Part shown: piece by piece, positions 22,121-34,473 of the stretch
Layout: each line of letters opens with the position of its first letter
How positions within the stretch are numbered: position 1 is the stretch's first letter
From: Pyricularia pennisetigena
Taxonomy: Eukaryota; Ascomycota; Sordariomycetes; Magnaporthales; Pyriculariaceae
Reading direction: 5' to 3'
Length of the DNA: 64,000 bases
Assembly: GCF_004337985.1 (NCBI RefSeq)
Contig: NC_043742.1
Location: 1,846,176-1,910,175, forward strand
Made by a program: the position numbers and the translations under genes
Notes under the pieces: generated by a model
Seen by the model: only the letters and a program-made list of their open reading frames with translations
What the model was told of the DNA's origin: nothing
Database searches by the model: none

Positions 22121-22337
22121 ATTGATTCTATCTAGTTTTGTTTATGGGATCGCTAGAGATCTTAAGATAAAAAAAAAAAAAAAGATAGAGATTCCCGTAT
22201 GACTTAGCGAATGCACAGATATTTTCCTGCAGATCTTAATTACGTTGATTTGCGCATGGAATTTTTGTCTAAGTACATTACTTAGACTAGCTTAGAAGCA
22301 GTTTTCCTGAGTTTCGTTACCCTTTCAGTGGAATAGT

Positions 22338-22400
22338 ACATAGGGCTATACCCACTGGAATAAATATACTGGATCCCGTAGGTAAACCCAGTGAAGGCAC
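22338..22400 (+). pseudogene. 5S rRNA pseudogene, 5' half, degenerate
   Basis: ACATAGGGCTATACCCACTG, then GATCCCGTAGG and AAACCCAGTGAAGGCAC, matches positions 1 to about 68 of the 5S gene at 33218 with substitutions and a deletion in the CCGTCCGCTCTCCC segment. Sequence beyond GGCAC is unrelated. The 3' half is absent. Confidence 0.72.
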
Positions 22401-23001
22401 TTAATTCCCCGAAGAGCGGTGGAGCCGCATGACCCACACGTCTGGCCAATGGTCACCCTAAAAACGATCTGAAAGGGCAACGTAAGACCAAATTTGGTAT
22501 CTAAGCTTCCAAAGACGGAAGCTAACTGCTTGGCTACGACTCATGCCGAGAACTTTTCGGTTAATCGTCGCCGCATCGGCGTGTTGTTACTCTTAAAGAG
22601 AGAAGCTTTCTTGGCCGCTTCCCACACCAGATCCTACGGCTTTTTGCCATGGAGCCTCCCTAAGCTTTTTTGCAAAGTCCTTCGCTAAAAGCTGGAAAAA
22701 ACCGCCCGATCAGCTTTGGAATCACTACATTGGGTCAGGGCTCGAAGATTTGCGATCGCGAAAACCTACAATGTCTGCATCGCCTGGCTTGAGTGTGATG
22801 ATACCCATTAAAAAGCAAGAGGCGATTGGGCCGTATTCAGCGTAGCCAAAACTGGACTAGCTGTGTCGGCAGCAAAGTAGGGGAAAAGCTGCCATGTATT
22901 CGAGATTTCGCAGCGGGTATGATCAAATAGACGGCCAATCGGTCTCTTAGGGAAGTGCTTATCGATCAAGTGGGTATGAGCAGCAGTCGAGTTATATCTA
23001 T

Positions 23002-23025
23002 GAAAAAAAAAAAAAAAAAAAAAAA
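23002..23025 (+). repeat. A24 homopolymer
   Basis: Run of 24 A in the gene-poor interval. No recognisable element lies upstream. Confidence 0.9.
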
Positions 23026-24522
23026 GACAAGTTCTCACCCGGATGAAAGAAAGCCCGTGTGGTCAGTACAAAGCCGCCAACAGCTTGAGATGGATCAGGT
23101 AAGATTGTGGGAGAGATTGTAGACCGGGCACAGCGAAGAGAAGAAGACAAAAAGAATGAAAAAGAAAGAAAGAAAAATCCTAGGCCCTTGCTTATCATCA
23201 GCAGATGCGTCGTCAACCATCGTGCCTGATTTGCCATGTCATTTCTTATATGAGTCTGCGACACTTATCTTTTAATCGGTCTCTATTTCCATCATTTGGC
23301 GAGAGCAACTCTGTTGTAGAGCAGATACCGCGACAGGGCAGAAAATTGGGGTTAAGGAGTATATCTTATCAACCAACCTATTCCAAGCTACAGGAGGCCA
23401 TCTTACGCTGGTTTTTGTTTGTCTGATTATTTAATATAGAAGACCTGCTTCTTCTGAGTGACAAACTCAATGTCAGTCTAGTCGGTATATGCTGCGTTCC
23501 TATATAATTTTGTTCGTGGGAGACGGTCTTTTGGGGGAAGGACTGTGAGGGATCGTCAGTAATCTCCCCTCAGATTTCGCACCAAAGCTGTCCTCTTGTT
23601 CTGACGGTACATGACCCGGTACAGGGCTACACTCCAGTGTACTATACATACATTGGGGGCCATTTCCCCGACATATCAACATGGTAATAACCATGTTTGC
23701 TGTTCTTAGCAAAACAATTTGTGCCCTACTGCTCTGCCAAAGCTGTATCAAAACGTGGCACATACATACAAAGTAGATATTCCATCTCAGATTTGCCATA
23801 AGCCATGTCACAATCTTGCAGCAAAAACTCACACCAGTGTTCCAGCCGGGGTTATCCAGCCGCTTGGGACTCTCTTTTGGTAATTTCGCCAAGCGCGCTA
23901 CGGGAAGAAGAACAAAAAGGCCCTTTTGACAAGATCACACAGCCACAATAGCCACTATCACGCTGAGAAATACCTCCATTCCAGGCCTATGGTTGCAACA
24001 ACTACAGTGGTTGAATTGGCAGCTTATCAGACTCAGCCAAACTGACTCCAATCATGAAGCATTAGATAATTATGATCATTGCTATAAAACTTCAACCCTG
24101 CAGCTGGAAAAAAGTGCCAACACCCAAGACCTGGGGCAAACAAGCTCGCGTCCAAAGAAGAAATACAAAGACCAAAAAGAAGCAAAATGACCGAGACGCG
24201 AAAATCTTAGTGTAGGTAATGCCGATCACATCGGCTCTAGCGCAGGGATGTGAGGATAAGTGCGGTTTCCCACGAGATTGGGTTGGACGAGAAAGCCAAC
24301 AAGTAACGTTCAACTCATCTAGCTGCATTGCATCTGTTGAAGAACAACCATGCCCAAGAACCAAGCATACTGCTTTTTATTTCCTTGATTTTGTTATTTT
24401 TCTACAGACATACAAGATAAATGTTCATTTTACGCTCATTTCCGTTCCATGATAATGTACGGTACAGCCTTACTGCTTACAATGACAACGGCCCGAGAAA
24501 TCAGAGAATTTGCCCCTGGGCG

Positions 24523-24550
24523 TTTTTTTTTTTTTTTTTTTTTTTTTTTT
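24523..24550 (+). repeat. T28 homopolymer
   Basis: Run of 28 T followed by a further interrupted T-rich stretch, in the gene-poor interval. Confidence 0.9.
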
Positions 24551-26158
24551 CTTCTTTTTTTGGCACATGGCGTCGGCATGCTACCCATGGCTGATGCATC
24601 ATATGTACCTATGCAGGCGAGCATGTAACCTTGGAGCATAACTGCAATTGACATTATTCAGATCCGGCATTGCTCACGACTTCTTGTAACTTTCATCGAT
24701 GATCGTCTACCTACTGTAGAAAAAGTCGTCGCGTCCTAAGCAACATACGGTCAGCAGTTATATGGCAAGATCATCAAAAAATGATAGAATCCTCGCCGTT
24801 ACAGTCTCCAAAAACGTTGAATCGCCTTTGCTGCCGTGATGGTGATTGCTTCATGGCTCGGATGCGGCGGCAGAAGGCTCACGATACGACATGTGGCGCT
24901 CTGGGATCTTGCACCTTCAGGCTCTGTTCACCAGAACAGGAACATACGCCCTGCTGTTGCCATGTCTCATTTCGTTGTATCCCACCCAGCCAGTGTTTGG
25001 ATCAGGGCGAAGTGGCTGGCACCGAGATGTGATAGGACGCCTCTCAGCCAAGTCTGCGAAAGAAAGATTCTGGAAGACTGGCTACCTTTACAAACAAGGT
25101 TGGGGAAAAAAAATACAAGAAGCAATCTCGCAGGACAGCTCACCGCAGCTGCCAGTCTTCCAAGAAACGGGACTGTGATGTCCAAGGTGTGCCACTTTCA
25201 GCTCAACACCTCTTGACCATCATCTTTTTGTGCAGCTTAAGCCCAGATGGCCTTTTACCTGAGAACCAACATCTCCTGCTTTGATAGTTTTGCACCTGTG
25301 CTCTTTGTGCCATCGAATCCCTGCAATGAGACTGAAAAATACATATATATCCTGCCCGTCGGATATCCGGCATGCGGCCAAGCCCGATTGTAGTATGCCC
25401 CCATCACGCACATCAGCGCGCAGCATTGCTATGATCCACGGTACCCGAAAGATATCTTGCAGATCTTGGCCTCCCCATTTCATGCGCGGGGGAATTGGAT
25501 GTCGTGCGCGAGATTGCTGCAAGCCTGGGTATGAAGAAAAAAGAATCCGTGACCAGGGCCGCGGGACTAAAAGCTCTCGCGCCAATCCGCTACACGGGCT
25601 GCAAGCCAAGCAAATATAAATCTCCCAGCCACACATCAGGAGACCCTCCTGATTGTGGATATTCATGCCCCCCGGCATATGGGAGACATTTTTCCTAGAT
25701 GGCTTCAAATCTCTTGTCAGCCAGGGGTGGAACAGCCTCTCTTTGCCCAGCGGAGACGTTAATGTACACTCCCTTTTTCAGGTCTTTGTTTTTTTTCTTT
25801 CTTTCAAAGTCAACGGTTTCTAATTCTGACCATGAGCTGAGTGTTTTTGCCATGCATGCTGACCATGTCGGCATCTTTTTGGACCCTTGGGCTTTAACCA
25901 GCAAATAACTCATCAAGAACCTCGTCGATCCGATCTCGAGCCTATGTATACTGTCAGTCACACCGTGGATACAAAATGTTAATTCTATGCCGTTATTATT
26001 CAGCTCGTGTAGGCCTAAGAAAAATAAGGCCGTGGAAAACAAAGATGTGTGTGGCAAATGGGGATCGCAAAACAAGTGTAAATCACGATTTCGAGGGAGG
26101 GGGTGTAGTTTCTTTCTTGTCTAGTTTGGCGCCATGTCTTCCACCGCTTTATCCTACT

Positions 26159-26166
26159 TATAAAAG
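26159..26166 (+). promoter_or_regulatory. TATA-like element of the multicopper oxidase
   Basis: TATAAAAG about 250 bp before the ATG at 26411, followed by long CT-rich runs (26190-26400) typical of strongly expressed fungal genes. The precise start site is unknown. Confidence 0.45.
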
Positions 26167-26410
26167 GGTCACAGACCTCGCCGGCCTTTTCCTTTTGTTC
26201 ACGTCTTCTTCATCCCTTCATCCCACGGATCGGCTTTCCCACCTATCTTCAGGTGGTCCAGCCTCGACACTCTTTTTCTTTGCCGGCTCACCTAGTCACT
26301 CGTTATTCTAGGTCGTCCTTCTTTTTTTTCTTTTCTTTTTTTTTTGCTTGATTATCGTGTAGATATAATCCTTTTTTTCTCCCATCATACACTCGCTCTT
26401 AAGATCTACA

Positions 26411-28654
26411 ATGTTTTTCGCTGGAAAGGTTGTGCAGTTCCTCCAGTTCTGCGGCATTATTGCCGTGAGCCAGGAGGTGACTGTGGTGCAAGACTGGCCG
26501 GGTTATGTCTACAATATCTCAAACACCGAGCAGGTGGCCAAGGACCTCGTCGTCGAGGATGACCCCAACGATACCATCACCACTCGAGGGAACTGGGTGA
26601 GCCCCGAGTATAAACCCCTGTACTCAGTGGCTCTGCCGATCCCACCTATTCTCGAGCCTAAGCGGTGAGTTTCCTAATATCCCTCTCCAGAGTAATAGAA
26701 CACGAACAGAACACAAGCTCTAACATGCGTTCGTAGAAATCTCACCAACCCGACCACCGGCAGACAGATGCACTACTACGAGGTGGAGATCAGGCCCTTC
26801 AACCAGCAAATTTACCCAGACCTGGGCCCGACCCGGCTTGTCGGATATAATGGCATGTCTCCTGGGCCGACCATCATCGTACAGCGGGGCACCGAGACCG
26901 TCATGCGCTTCGCCAACAACGCCGACCAGGAGAACGCCGTTCACCTCCACGGGTCGTACTCCCGTGCTCCGTGGGATGGTTGGGCAGAGGATTTGACGTT
27001 CCCTGGCCAGTACAAGGACTACTACTACCCCAACACCCAGGAAGCCCGCATGTTGTGGTACCACGATCATGCTATGCACAAGGTGAGACATGAGACTTTC
27101 TTTATGGGTCTGAATGGCCGTTGACGGAGCCCGCACTGACGTTTGATCGGAAACTATTAGACTGCTGAGAACGCCTACTTCGGTCAAGCCGGCATCTATC
27201 TGATCACCGACCCAGCAGAAGATGCGCTAAACCTGCCAAGCGGGTATGGCAAGTTCGACATCCCCCTGATGCTGGCCTCCAAGCAGTACAACAACGACGG
27301 CACGCTCTATTCGCCAGCAAATGAGACCGATAGCCTGTGGGGTGACGTGATCCACGTCAACGGGCAGCCTTGGCCATTTTTCGACGTGGAGCCCAGAAAG
27401 TACCGGTTGCGATTTGTGAACGCGGCCATATCGAGGTCTTTTGCCCTGTACTTTACCAAGACCGAGGATCTCAACTCAAGGCTCGACTTCCAAGTCATTG
27501 CGAGTGACAGTGGACTGTTCACCGAGCCGGTTACTACCAACAAAATTGTAAGTCATGAGTTGCTTCAATATCCCACGGGAATATTGAGAGCGGTTGTCAA
27601 GCCGAATTGAAAACCTGTTGATACTAACCTCCCGTCTCATCTCAGTATGTTTCATCAGGAGAGCGCTACGAGATTGTCTTTGACTTTTCTCAATTTGCCG
27701 GACAGTCGATCGAGATGTAAGTCAATTCGGCCCAGAATGCATCCCGCCGATCGGGCAAAGAAGCAACTGAAATATAAACCCAAGGTCACACGCTAATTAA
27801 CCATCCCGCGCCCTTCCACCAGTCGCAACATTGCGGACGTCGACAACCTGGGCACGGACAGAAACTATGAAAAGACGGGACAGGTCATGAAGATCAACGT
27901 AGCCAGCACGCTCGCGGAGCCGGATACATCCGAGGTCCCCTCGCGCCTTCGCGCCGTCGACTTCCCCTCGGGCGGCAACGGCATCGACCACAGCTTCCGG
28001 TTCCACCGTAGCAGGTCGCAGTGGCTAATCAACGGCGTGGGATTTTCCGACGTCAACAACCGCGTGCTGGCCAACGTCCCGCGCGGCACCGTCGAGATCT
28101 GGGAGCTCGAGAACGTCTCGGGCGGCTGGACGCACCCCATCCACATGCACCTGGTCGACTTCAGGATCCTGAGCCGCCGCGGCGGACGGCGCAACGGCGT
28201 CGTGGAGCCGTACGAGTCAAAGGGCCTCAAGGACGTTGTGTGGCTGGCCAGGAACGAACGGGTCCTCGTCGAGGCGCACTACGCGCCCTGGGACGGCGTC
28301 TACATGTTCCACTGCCACAACCTGGTACACGAGGACAACGACATGATGGCCGTCTTCAACGTCACGTCGCTGCCGGATTTCGGCTACGACGACGGCGGCC
28401 GCTTCGTCGACCCTATGGAGCCTGAGTGGAGGGCCCAGCCGTACAACATGGACGAAATGAGCGCCCGCACCGGCAGCTTCGCCCCGGAGGCCGTTGAGAG
28501 CAAAATCCGGTCCCTCGCGGCCGCGAACCCGTACCCGGACCCCGAGGGTGTCGAGTCGGCGCTCAAACAGTACTGGGCCACCAAGACCGCGGAGAGCGTA
28601 GAGTCAACGCCCGCGCCGGCACCCATCTCGCGCGTCAGGCGGTTCCGCGTTTGA
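26411..28654 (+). CDS. Bilirubin-oxidase-like multicopper oxidase
   Basis: Five exons, 26411-26664, 26737-27082, 27161-27547, 27646-27716 and 27823-28654, encode 629 aa. All four copper-ligand clusters are present: HLHG near residue 151, WYHDHAMH near 193, HPIHMHL near 457 and HCHNLVHEDNDMM near 516. The last supplies the type 1 Cys and the probable axial Met. The HxxHxH...HCHxxxHE layout and the domain arrangement are those of fungal bilirubin oxidases, which oxidise tetrapyrroles and phenols and reduce O2 to water. The N-terminus (MFFAGKVVQFLQFCGIIAVSQE) is a plausible but weak signal peptide; several N-x-S/T sites support secretion. The C-terminus after about residue 545 is a low-complexity tail ending in a basic patch. 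Natural substrate is unknown. Confidence 0.92.
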
Positions 28655-30601
28655 GTGACTACTTGATGATAGTTAGGGTTTAGAAGCTGTTGAGTTCTTT
28701 TGTTCTTGGTCGGCGTTTTATTTGGTCTCTAGCCAGAGTTTCTTACGCATGCGTTACGGTTCTGCTGCATTGCTTGGGGGACCTCATCTGCCTTTCTTTT
28801 GTATCGTGGGATGCAACTCCCTTCCCATCTCTGAAACATTTCGTCGCACATATTTCATTATGGTTGACTACTAATATAGATCTCTTGACCAAAGTTGGTG
28901 TTGTCTTGAAAATTGTTGCTCGCTTGCTTGTTGATGGTCACGCAGGCAGTTGTAAAATTAATAGCGGGTTGCAAAAAGAATCAAATCACAACAGGGCGGG
29001 TTGCAACTGCACAAGCTGCCAAAAAGAAGCTCCGAACGTGGTTCGAACACGTGACCTAGAGATAGTTGCGATTGCACTGCAATCTCTCGCTCTACCACTG
29101 AGCTATCGAAGCCGCTTGATGGTGGGGGTACTTTATTTTGGGCTTATATAGTGATACTATTGAGTTTCTCCCCTTTCTTACCCCCACCACCAGCATAGTG
29201 TGCCCTTTCGATGTAGACAGCTGCATGTAAGCTAAGCATTGAAGACATTATGTTCTAGAGCAAACTGGAAATTTACTTTGCAGTCCCACAGACTAACAAA
29301 ATATACGTCAAGGCGTCCGCACACCCACATCTCCTTCTTTGCATGTCCGACGGCTGAATTCAGAAATTCGATTAACACTGCGCTAATGCGCGCCTACAAG
29401 GGCTCCACAGCCAGACCACCATGTTACCCACTGTATCTACCTTTTTTTTTTCCCCTGGGACTAACCATGTGCCAGCTTTGTAGATCCAGCACCACTCCAC
29501 TACGCTAGTGGTGCAAGCAGTAATTGTACCTGGCAGACTGTGCGGGCGCTGAATGACCGGAGCCGTTGTTAATCCGCTTTGCCGCATACAGCAGTTGCTA
29601 ATTAATCCCTTTGATACTGATCAACAAGGACTGTTTGTCGCTCAGGTACTAAAAACTTGCGCCTACGCCGACAGATAACTAGACCTAAAGTGGTTCTTGT
29701 CTGTGCCGTCATCATCTGTTCCTCTCTCGCAGATCGACAACTCTTACGAAGTATAATCCTATCTTGGGTTGGGTCATATTACAAACGCCGCATGGGTCCC
29801 AAATATTGATTGATATGGGGCACGTAGCACACACACAGCCTGGCAAGGCTAGTTTGTCCGTTTAGCTTTCGGAATACTGCAGTGCGGCTGAAATATCAAG
29901 CATGCTAGCGCCAATATTTTGCTGCAACTGCCGGGTCCAGTTGCGATTCTGCGACGACCGTTGGATTCGGTCGAATAATCTAGAAGCTTATCGTTGGATA
30001 GAAGCATAGTTAGAACGGCCCGCGGCAGCCAAAGGGACGAGAATAGGATCATTTGCTCCTGGGATTGCTGATATAAATGCAAGACAGGGAAAACGTCAGT
30101 TTTCAGAGAGGGGTCAATTGGGCACGGGATCAAATTCTGACAATGCCTGCCGACAAGAACAATACTAAGAGAGAGAAAACAAAAACAAGCTAAAGTCCAC
30201 TCGCTTCAAGCGGCCCGCCTCCCCTCACGCTTCCGGGAGCACCGGAGATAGACTCCGGAATTAAACACCGATCCGTCGACTCCCTCTCCATCCATTATCG
30301 CTCGCACTTTTCATCGCCGACGACTCGACCTCGGGCGAGTTCTTTGGGCGACTGCTCCACCGGGCAAACTTGGCTCTGGCCTAAGTTTGCTTCTCTTTCT
30401 CTTATACTGGGTCTAGGCGTGTGTTCTACAACCCAAAGCCCTATCAACGAATCAACTCGGGTCGTTCCCACACCCTGGGAAATTTCGGCAAATGGTTTGC
30501 CCGCATTACTGGACTGGTTCAACACCATGTAATGCGTGACGGGGAGCAGCTCGGTACTGCCCACAGCGTATTGTGCATCTTCAACCGTTTATCAGAACTG
30601 G
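28655..30601. other. Intergenic stretch with a tRNA gene
   Basis: About 1.9 kb between the multicopper oxidase and the Clr5-domain gene. It contains tRNA-Cys at 29028-29112. A 153-codon plus-strand ORF (28690-29151) runs straight through the tRNA and is spurious. The rest shows no coding signal. Confidence 0.55.
29028..29112 (-). tRNA. tRNA-Cys(GCA) with a ~13-nt intron
   Basis: Minus strand folds as a full cloverleaf. The acceptor GCTTCGA pairs with TCGGAGC. The D arm is GCTC-loop-GAGC, the anticodon stem AGAGA/TCTCT, and the T arm ACGTG-TTCGAAC-CACGT. The anticodon loop reads TTGCAG before an intron of about 13 nt, giving anticodon GCA with G37 and the intron after position 37, the canonical site. 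The discriminator is U73, as expected for tRNA-Cys. A short T run (TCTTTTTGG) follows, a plausible Pol III terminator. Confidence 0.92.
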
Positions 30602-32875
30602 ATGGAAACTTCGCACAATGTGTCGGCTGCAAACGCCGGCCAAGGCGTAGCTGCTCTTGGGATGGAGCCCTCGAACAGTAGCTCTGTGTCAACGCCGCAA
30701 TCCAGAGAGTCTTCCTTTCAGGCTCAGATGATCTCTGCCCGTCATGATCCTCCCAAAAGACCTAAGACCGAGTCTCTCGGTCTCAGCTATCGTGATGCCC
30801 AGACAGGCGAGACGGTCCACCGTTCACTCAAAAAGAGCGACTGGGAAATGTACAAGGATATCATCATACATGAGTACATAGTCCGCAATCAAACCCTTAA
30901 TACCGTCATCCAAACGCTCAAGACCAAGCACGGCTTCAGCGCAACGTAAGTCACAAAACCCGACCTATTAACTGCATGTTCGTTTTGCCGAGCTGGCCTT
31001 GCCTATACGAGCGCAAATGCCTCGCGGGCGATACAAGACCTATCCGGTTTTTTATATTGACGCCACCACGCTGATTTCTCTAGACCCAAAATGTATAAGA
31101 CTCGCTTGTCCCAGTGGGGCATGCACAAGAACGCATCCAAGAAACTGAGGCCACCCGCGGAACCAAAGGGACCAATAGAGCCCATTAACCCTTCACTACT
31201 GGAGAAGAGACAACCAAACTCATCACCGCAGTTCGATTCTAAGCCTGTTTACGGACCCATCGTACCTCAATTTCAGGGGATCATGAGCCCGGGGGATATT
31301 GAGACTTTCACAACACAGCCCAAGGACGGATCGCCTCCTAAGCAAACGAATCCTTTCAGCCCGAGTCATTCCAGCTTATCCAACATGTCTACAGGGAACA
31401 AAGGGCCAACCCTCCAGGAAACGGCCTGGGAAACAACTAATCCTGTACCGCCGCTGCCAGTATCCACTGCTGGTAGCAGTGACACTGGCCTCGCAATATA
31501 CTCGCCGGCCATCGAGACTCAATATTGGCCCTCTCAGACGCACGCAAAAACTGTCACTTCACCTGCCGAGCACCATCACACATGGTCACCATCCGTCGAG
31601 AGGCCTGTCTCTAATGAAATTCCTTACCACGACAATACAACGTTTCATGTAGAAAATGCGCAGCCAATCGTGAAGCAGTACTTTGCGTCACAAATGATGC
31701 CATACGACAGATATTCCCGGGCTTACTTGCCATCGCCAACCGCACTTCATGTCTCGCAGCAAGGTGACCAGCTGACGCGCGATATAATCTACGACTGTGT
31801 CGAGAGTACATGCAGCGGCCAAAGCCGCATCACCATACTTGGTGACGGCTGGGATAAATTGGATACTTTTCTTACGTCGGCGCGCAAGATCCCCACCTTG
31901 ATGGCCGCGGGGGAATTGAAAACGGCGGGCAAGATTATGCGGCAGACTTCGGCGCAGATAGAGCCGCTGATGCGAGGCAAGTATGATTCAGGAGGCCAAT
32001 GGGGTCCCGGCCCCGGACCGGTGGCCATGGTGGGCATGCTGAGGATATTTCGGTTGTTTCATAAGGACTTTCCCGACTTCTTCAAGGTGGTCATGGAGCA
32101 AGGTTATCGGCTGGCCGTCGTCTGGGTGCCGTCTGAGCATCACCCAACGCGCAGGATTCTGGCCCACTTGATAGAGATCATCGGGAAGCCCGAAGCCGAC
32201 GGGCTGGCCATCGACGAAATCGTGACTGAAAGCTACAGCTGGCTGACGACCAAGGTGCTGGAGCTCGTGCCGTCACGCGAGGCTTCGTACCTGACGTGGC
32301 TCCTCCTCCTGATGTACCCCGAGGGTTCCGACGACTTTATGGCTTACCAGCACGGCCAAGGCCTGCAGAAGATGGCAGCCATGTGGAGCCACCGATTTGG
32401 GGATGGACACCCCCGCACGCTCGATGCCCTCTCGGTCTACGAAATCTACCTCTTTCGAGAGTGCAAAGCCATGAACCTCAAACGCATGAGCCCGGAGCAG
32501 CTTGCCGCAAACATGGTGAAGCTGCTGGGCTTCCACCTCCCCAGTCCGGACGGAGGGGGCTACGACGAAAGGTTGACGGAAGCGAGCAGCAGTCGGTTGG
32601 ACTTTGGCGGCTCGGACGATGCGGACGAAGAAGTACACAGCGCCTCGTCGGTTGCCGAGCAGACTATACTGGATGCTATCCACGAGTGCGTCAAGCTAAA
32701 GGACTTTGGGTCAGCACTGGGTTACTACGAGCTCTTGGAGCAGTGGCACGCTTTCCGCCGCGACGTGGTGCGGGAGGCTCAGATCATAGCATGGAGAACG
32801 CAGCTGGAGGTGGACTGCGGCTGGTCTCCAGGAGGGTGTGACCATGTACCATTATTCTTGTATTCAGACTCGTAA
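30602..32875 (+). CDS. Clr5-domain protein
   Basis: Two exons, 30602-30945 and 31084-32875, encode about 711 aa. A Clr5 domain lies near residues 75-129: KKSDWEMYKDIIIHEYI, LNTVIQTLKTKHGF, then across the splice PKMYKTRLSQWGMHKN. Clr5 domains occur in many fungal proteins, often N-terminal in putative nuclear regulators; S. pombe Clr5 is linked to silencing. After a disordered Pro/Ser-rich linker (about 135-330) comes an alpha-helical region with Leu/Trp-rich blocks and no named domain, ending near VPLFLYSDS. The start at 30602 (METSHNVSAANAG) is the first in-frame ATG; the frame is open further upstream only from a GTG. DNA binding is inferred, not shown. Confidence 0.82.
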
Positions 32876-33217
32876 CTGCTCACTAGGTCGTATTAGCATT
32901 TGGACAAAGCGATTCCTTGCATCTTATTTAACTTTTTAGACTATAGTTCATTTGTTTTTCCGCATACAAGCGTAAGGTCGGGGAGTATGTTTGTAGGACT
33001 GGTTGAGGTGACCTCCACGATTATATGTCGAGGTTCCAAATTTTGACTCACACAATGTTCTTATATTGAATATACGGTTGTTTTGAGGTTTCATTTCCCC
33101 AAATTACAACCAAGTCTGTTTGGCCCTATACTAAATTTCGGGCGATGCTCAAAAAGACAGCCGACTATCAGCATGCTTGTTTTTAATTCATAAACCGCTT
33201 CCCAGGAGTGGGCTAGT

Positions 33218-33336
33218 ACATACGACCATACCCACTGGAATATACGGGATCCCGTCCGCTCTCCCCTAGTCAAACCAGTGAGGGCCGAACTAGTACTCAG
33301 GTGGGTGACCACTGGGGAATCCTCGGTGTTGTATGT
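33218..33336 (+). rRNA. 5S ribosomal RNA gene
   Basis: A complete 119-nt 5S gene from ACATACGACCATACCCACTG to CGGTGTTGTATGT. The termini pair (ACATACGAC with GTTGTATGT). The conserved GATCCCGTCCGCTC and GGGTGACCACTGGGGAATCC segments are intact, covering the internal Pol III promoter region. TTTTTGTTTTTG follows as terminator. It lies alone between protein genes rather than in a tandem array, as in Neurospora and several other filamentous ascomycetes. Confidence 0.93.
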
Positions 33337-33348
33337 TTTTGTTTTTGT
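33337..33348 (+). terminator. Pol III T-run terminator of the 5S gene
   Basis: Two T5 runs separated by a G directly after the 5S 3' end. Runs of four or more T terminate Pol III. Confidence 0.7.
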
Positions 33349-34473
33349 GTCCCCTGGATAGCTGGATGTATTTTTCCTTTTGTCTGGTCTGCTGATTATA
33401 TACAATCAGCATGCCATGGACTTTTGGCCTTTATGATTAGGAGAAAGGGGTACGTCATATTAAGTTCTATAAACTGGGTGGCTTACTGACGGGACTTGCG
33501 TTGACGTCGACTTAGCTATATCTTACTTCTATGATGCGATGCATCACTTATACATGAGTTTTATCACAATATTTCTTTCTCCATCTTGCCCATCTTCATC
33601 GGTGCCCATTATATCCCATATACGACCAAAACCAAGTATTGAAGTAGCATGCCGCAGGAACCCAGCATGAGCATAACATTCATCGCTGTATTAACTGGAA
33701 AGCCCGCAAAGCTCTGTCACTAGTTCCCAGCCATGACTCGACGAGAGCATGAGCAAAAGTAAGAGCGATACCACCCAAGCAGGCCATAATCAACCCGTGA
33801 ACAATTTTGAAAATCATCAATATCGCCGTCTAGGGGCATATCCACCCAGGCCGGCCCTTTGACCCTGCCAAGCCTGAGAGATTCTTCGTATTTACTGACG
33901 CAGCGCCTTTGCGGGGCTGTACAGCTACATCGTCCCGAACTCGGAGCTCCCGACACAGCTTGCATCGTCGCCAATATAAAAAGTTGAAATCAGCTCCCTC
34001 CGCGAGGCAGAAGTTGATGTGAGTCAATGCTGTTCAAGCTGCTGCTGTTCCTGCTGCAGCATAACAAAGCTTCGTGACCCAGTATCGTACTGCGGAATGA
34101 TCGCAGAGTGTAAAATAGAGACCTGATCAAGGCGGTGGGATCATGGCGATTCTCCATCCATAATGGAAAGAGATGTGAGTAGTTTAGGAGTAATGAGGAA
34201 TCTAGGTACCGTCCTGCCGTATGTGGCAGGTTGGGCAGGCAACAAGGGTCCGTCCGGATGTTCAGTTGTCCGCCAGAGCAGCTATCTGCACATGTTGTAA
34301 GAGGGACCGATAATCAAGGCCGACCAGAGGCCAAAAAAAAAAAAAGGACGAAATTCCAAACGCAACGTCGTCGGCCCACAAAGACCCATTCCGGAGTAAG
34401 TACGGTTTCATTAAGAAACTACCTGGCACTTGTACGGCTGTGGTCCCCTAAATATAAAAGAAGTAATGCCAAA

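Larger units (their letters stand above)
20653..26410. other. Gene-poor stretch, 5.8 kb
   Basis: The longest gene-poor interval. It holds a diverged direct repeat (21731-21820 and 22025-22120), a 5S relic (22338-22400), A/T homopolymers (A26 at 21942, A15 at 22169, A24 at 23002, T28 at 24523), and the pyrimidine-rich multicopper oxidase promoter at the right end. ORFs of 100-160 codons (23500-23892 minus, 25220-25708 minus, 24836-25216 plus) have no domain or plausible splice partners, and I do not call them genes. I recognise no transposase or reverse transcriptase. Confidence 0.5.
32876..34473. other. Intergenic stretch with the 5S rRNA gene
   Basis: About 1.6 kb between the Clr5-domain gene and the Prp2-type helicase stop. 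It contains the complete 5S rRNA gene (33218-33336) and an A13 tract near 34333. Short ORFs show no domains. Confidence 0.55.

Noticed and set aside
23500..23892. 130-codon minus-strand ORF
   Set aside because: No recognisable domain or membrane-protein pattern consistent across the frame; likely chance.
25220..25708. 162-codon minus-strand ORF in the gene-poor block
   Set aside because: No domain, no signal peptide, no splice partners; overlaps plus-strand ORFs of equal length.
28690..29151. 153-codon plus-strand ORF
   Set aside because: Runs through the tRNA-Cys gene; no domain.
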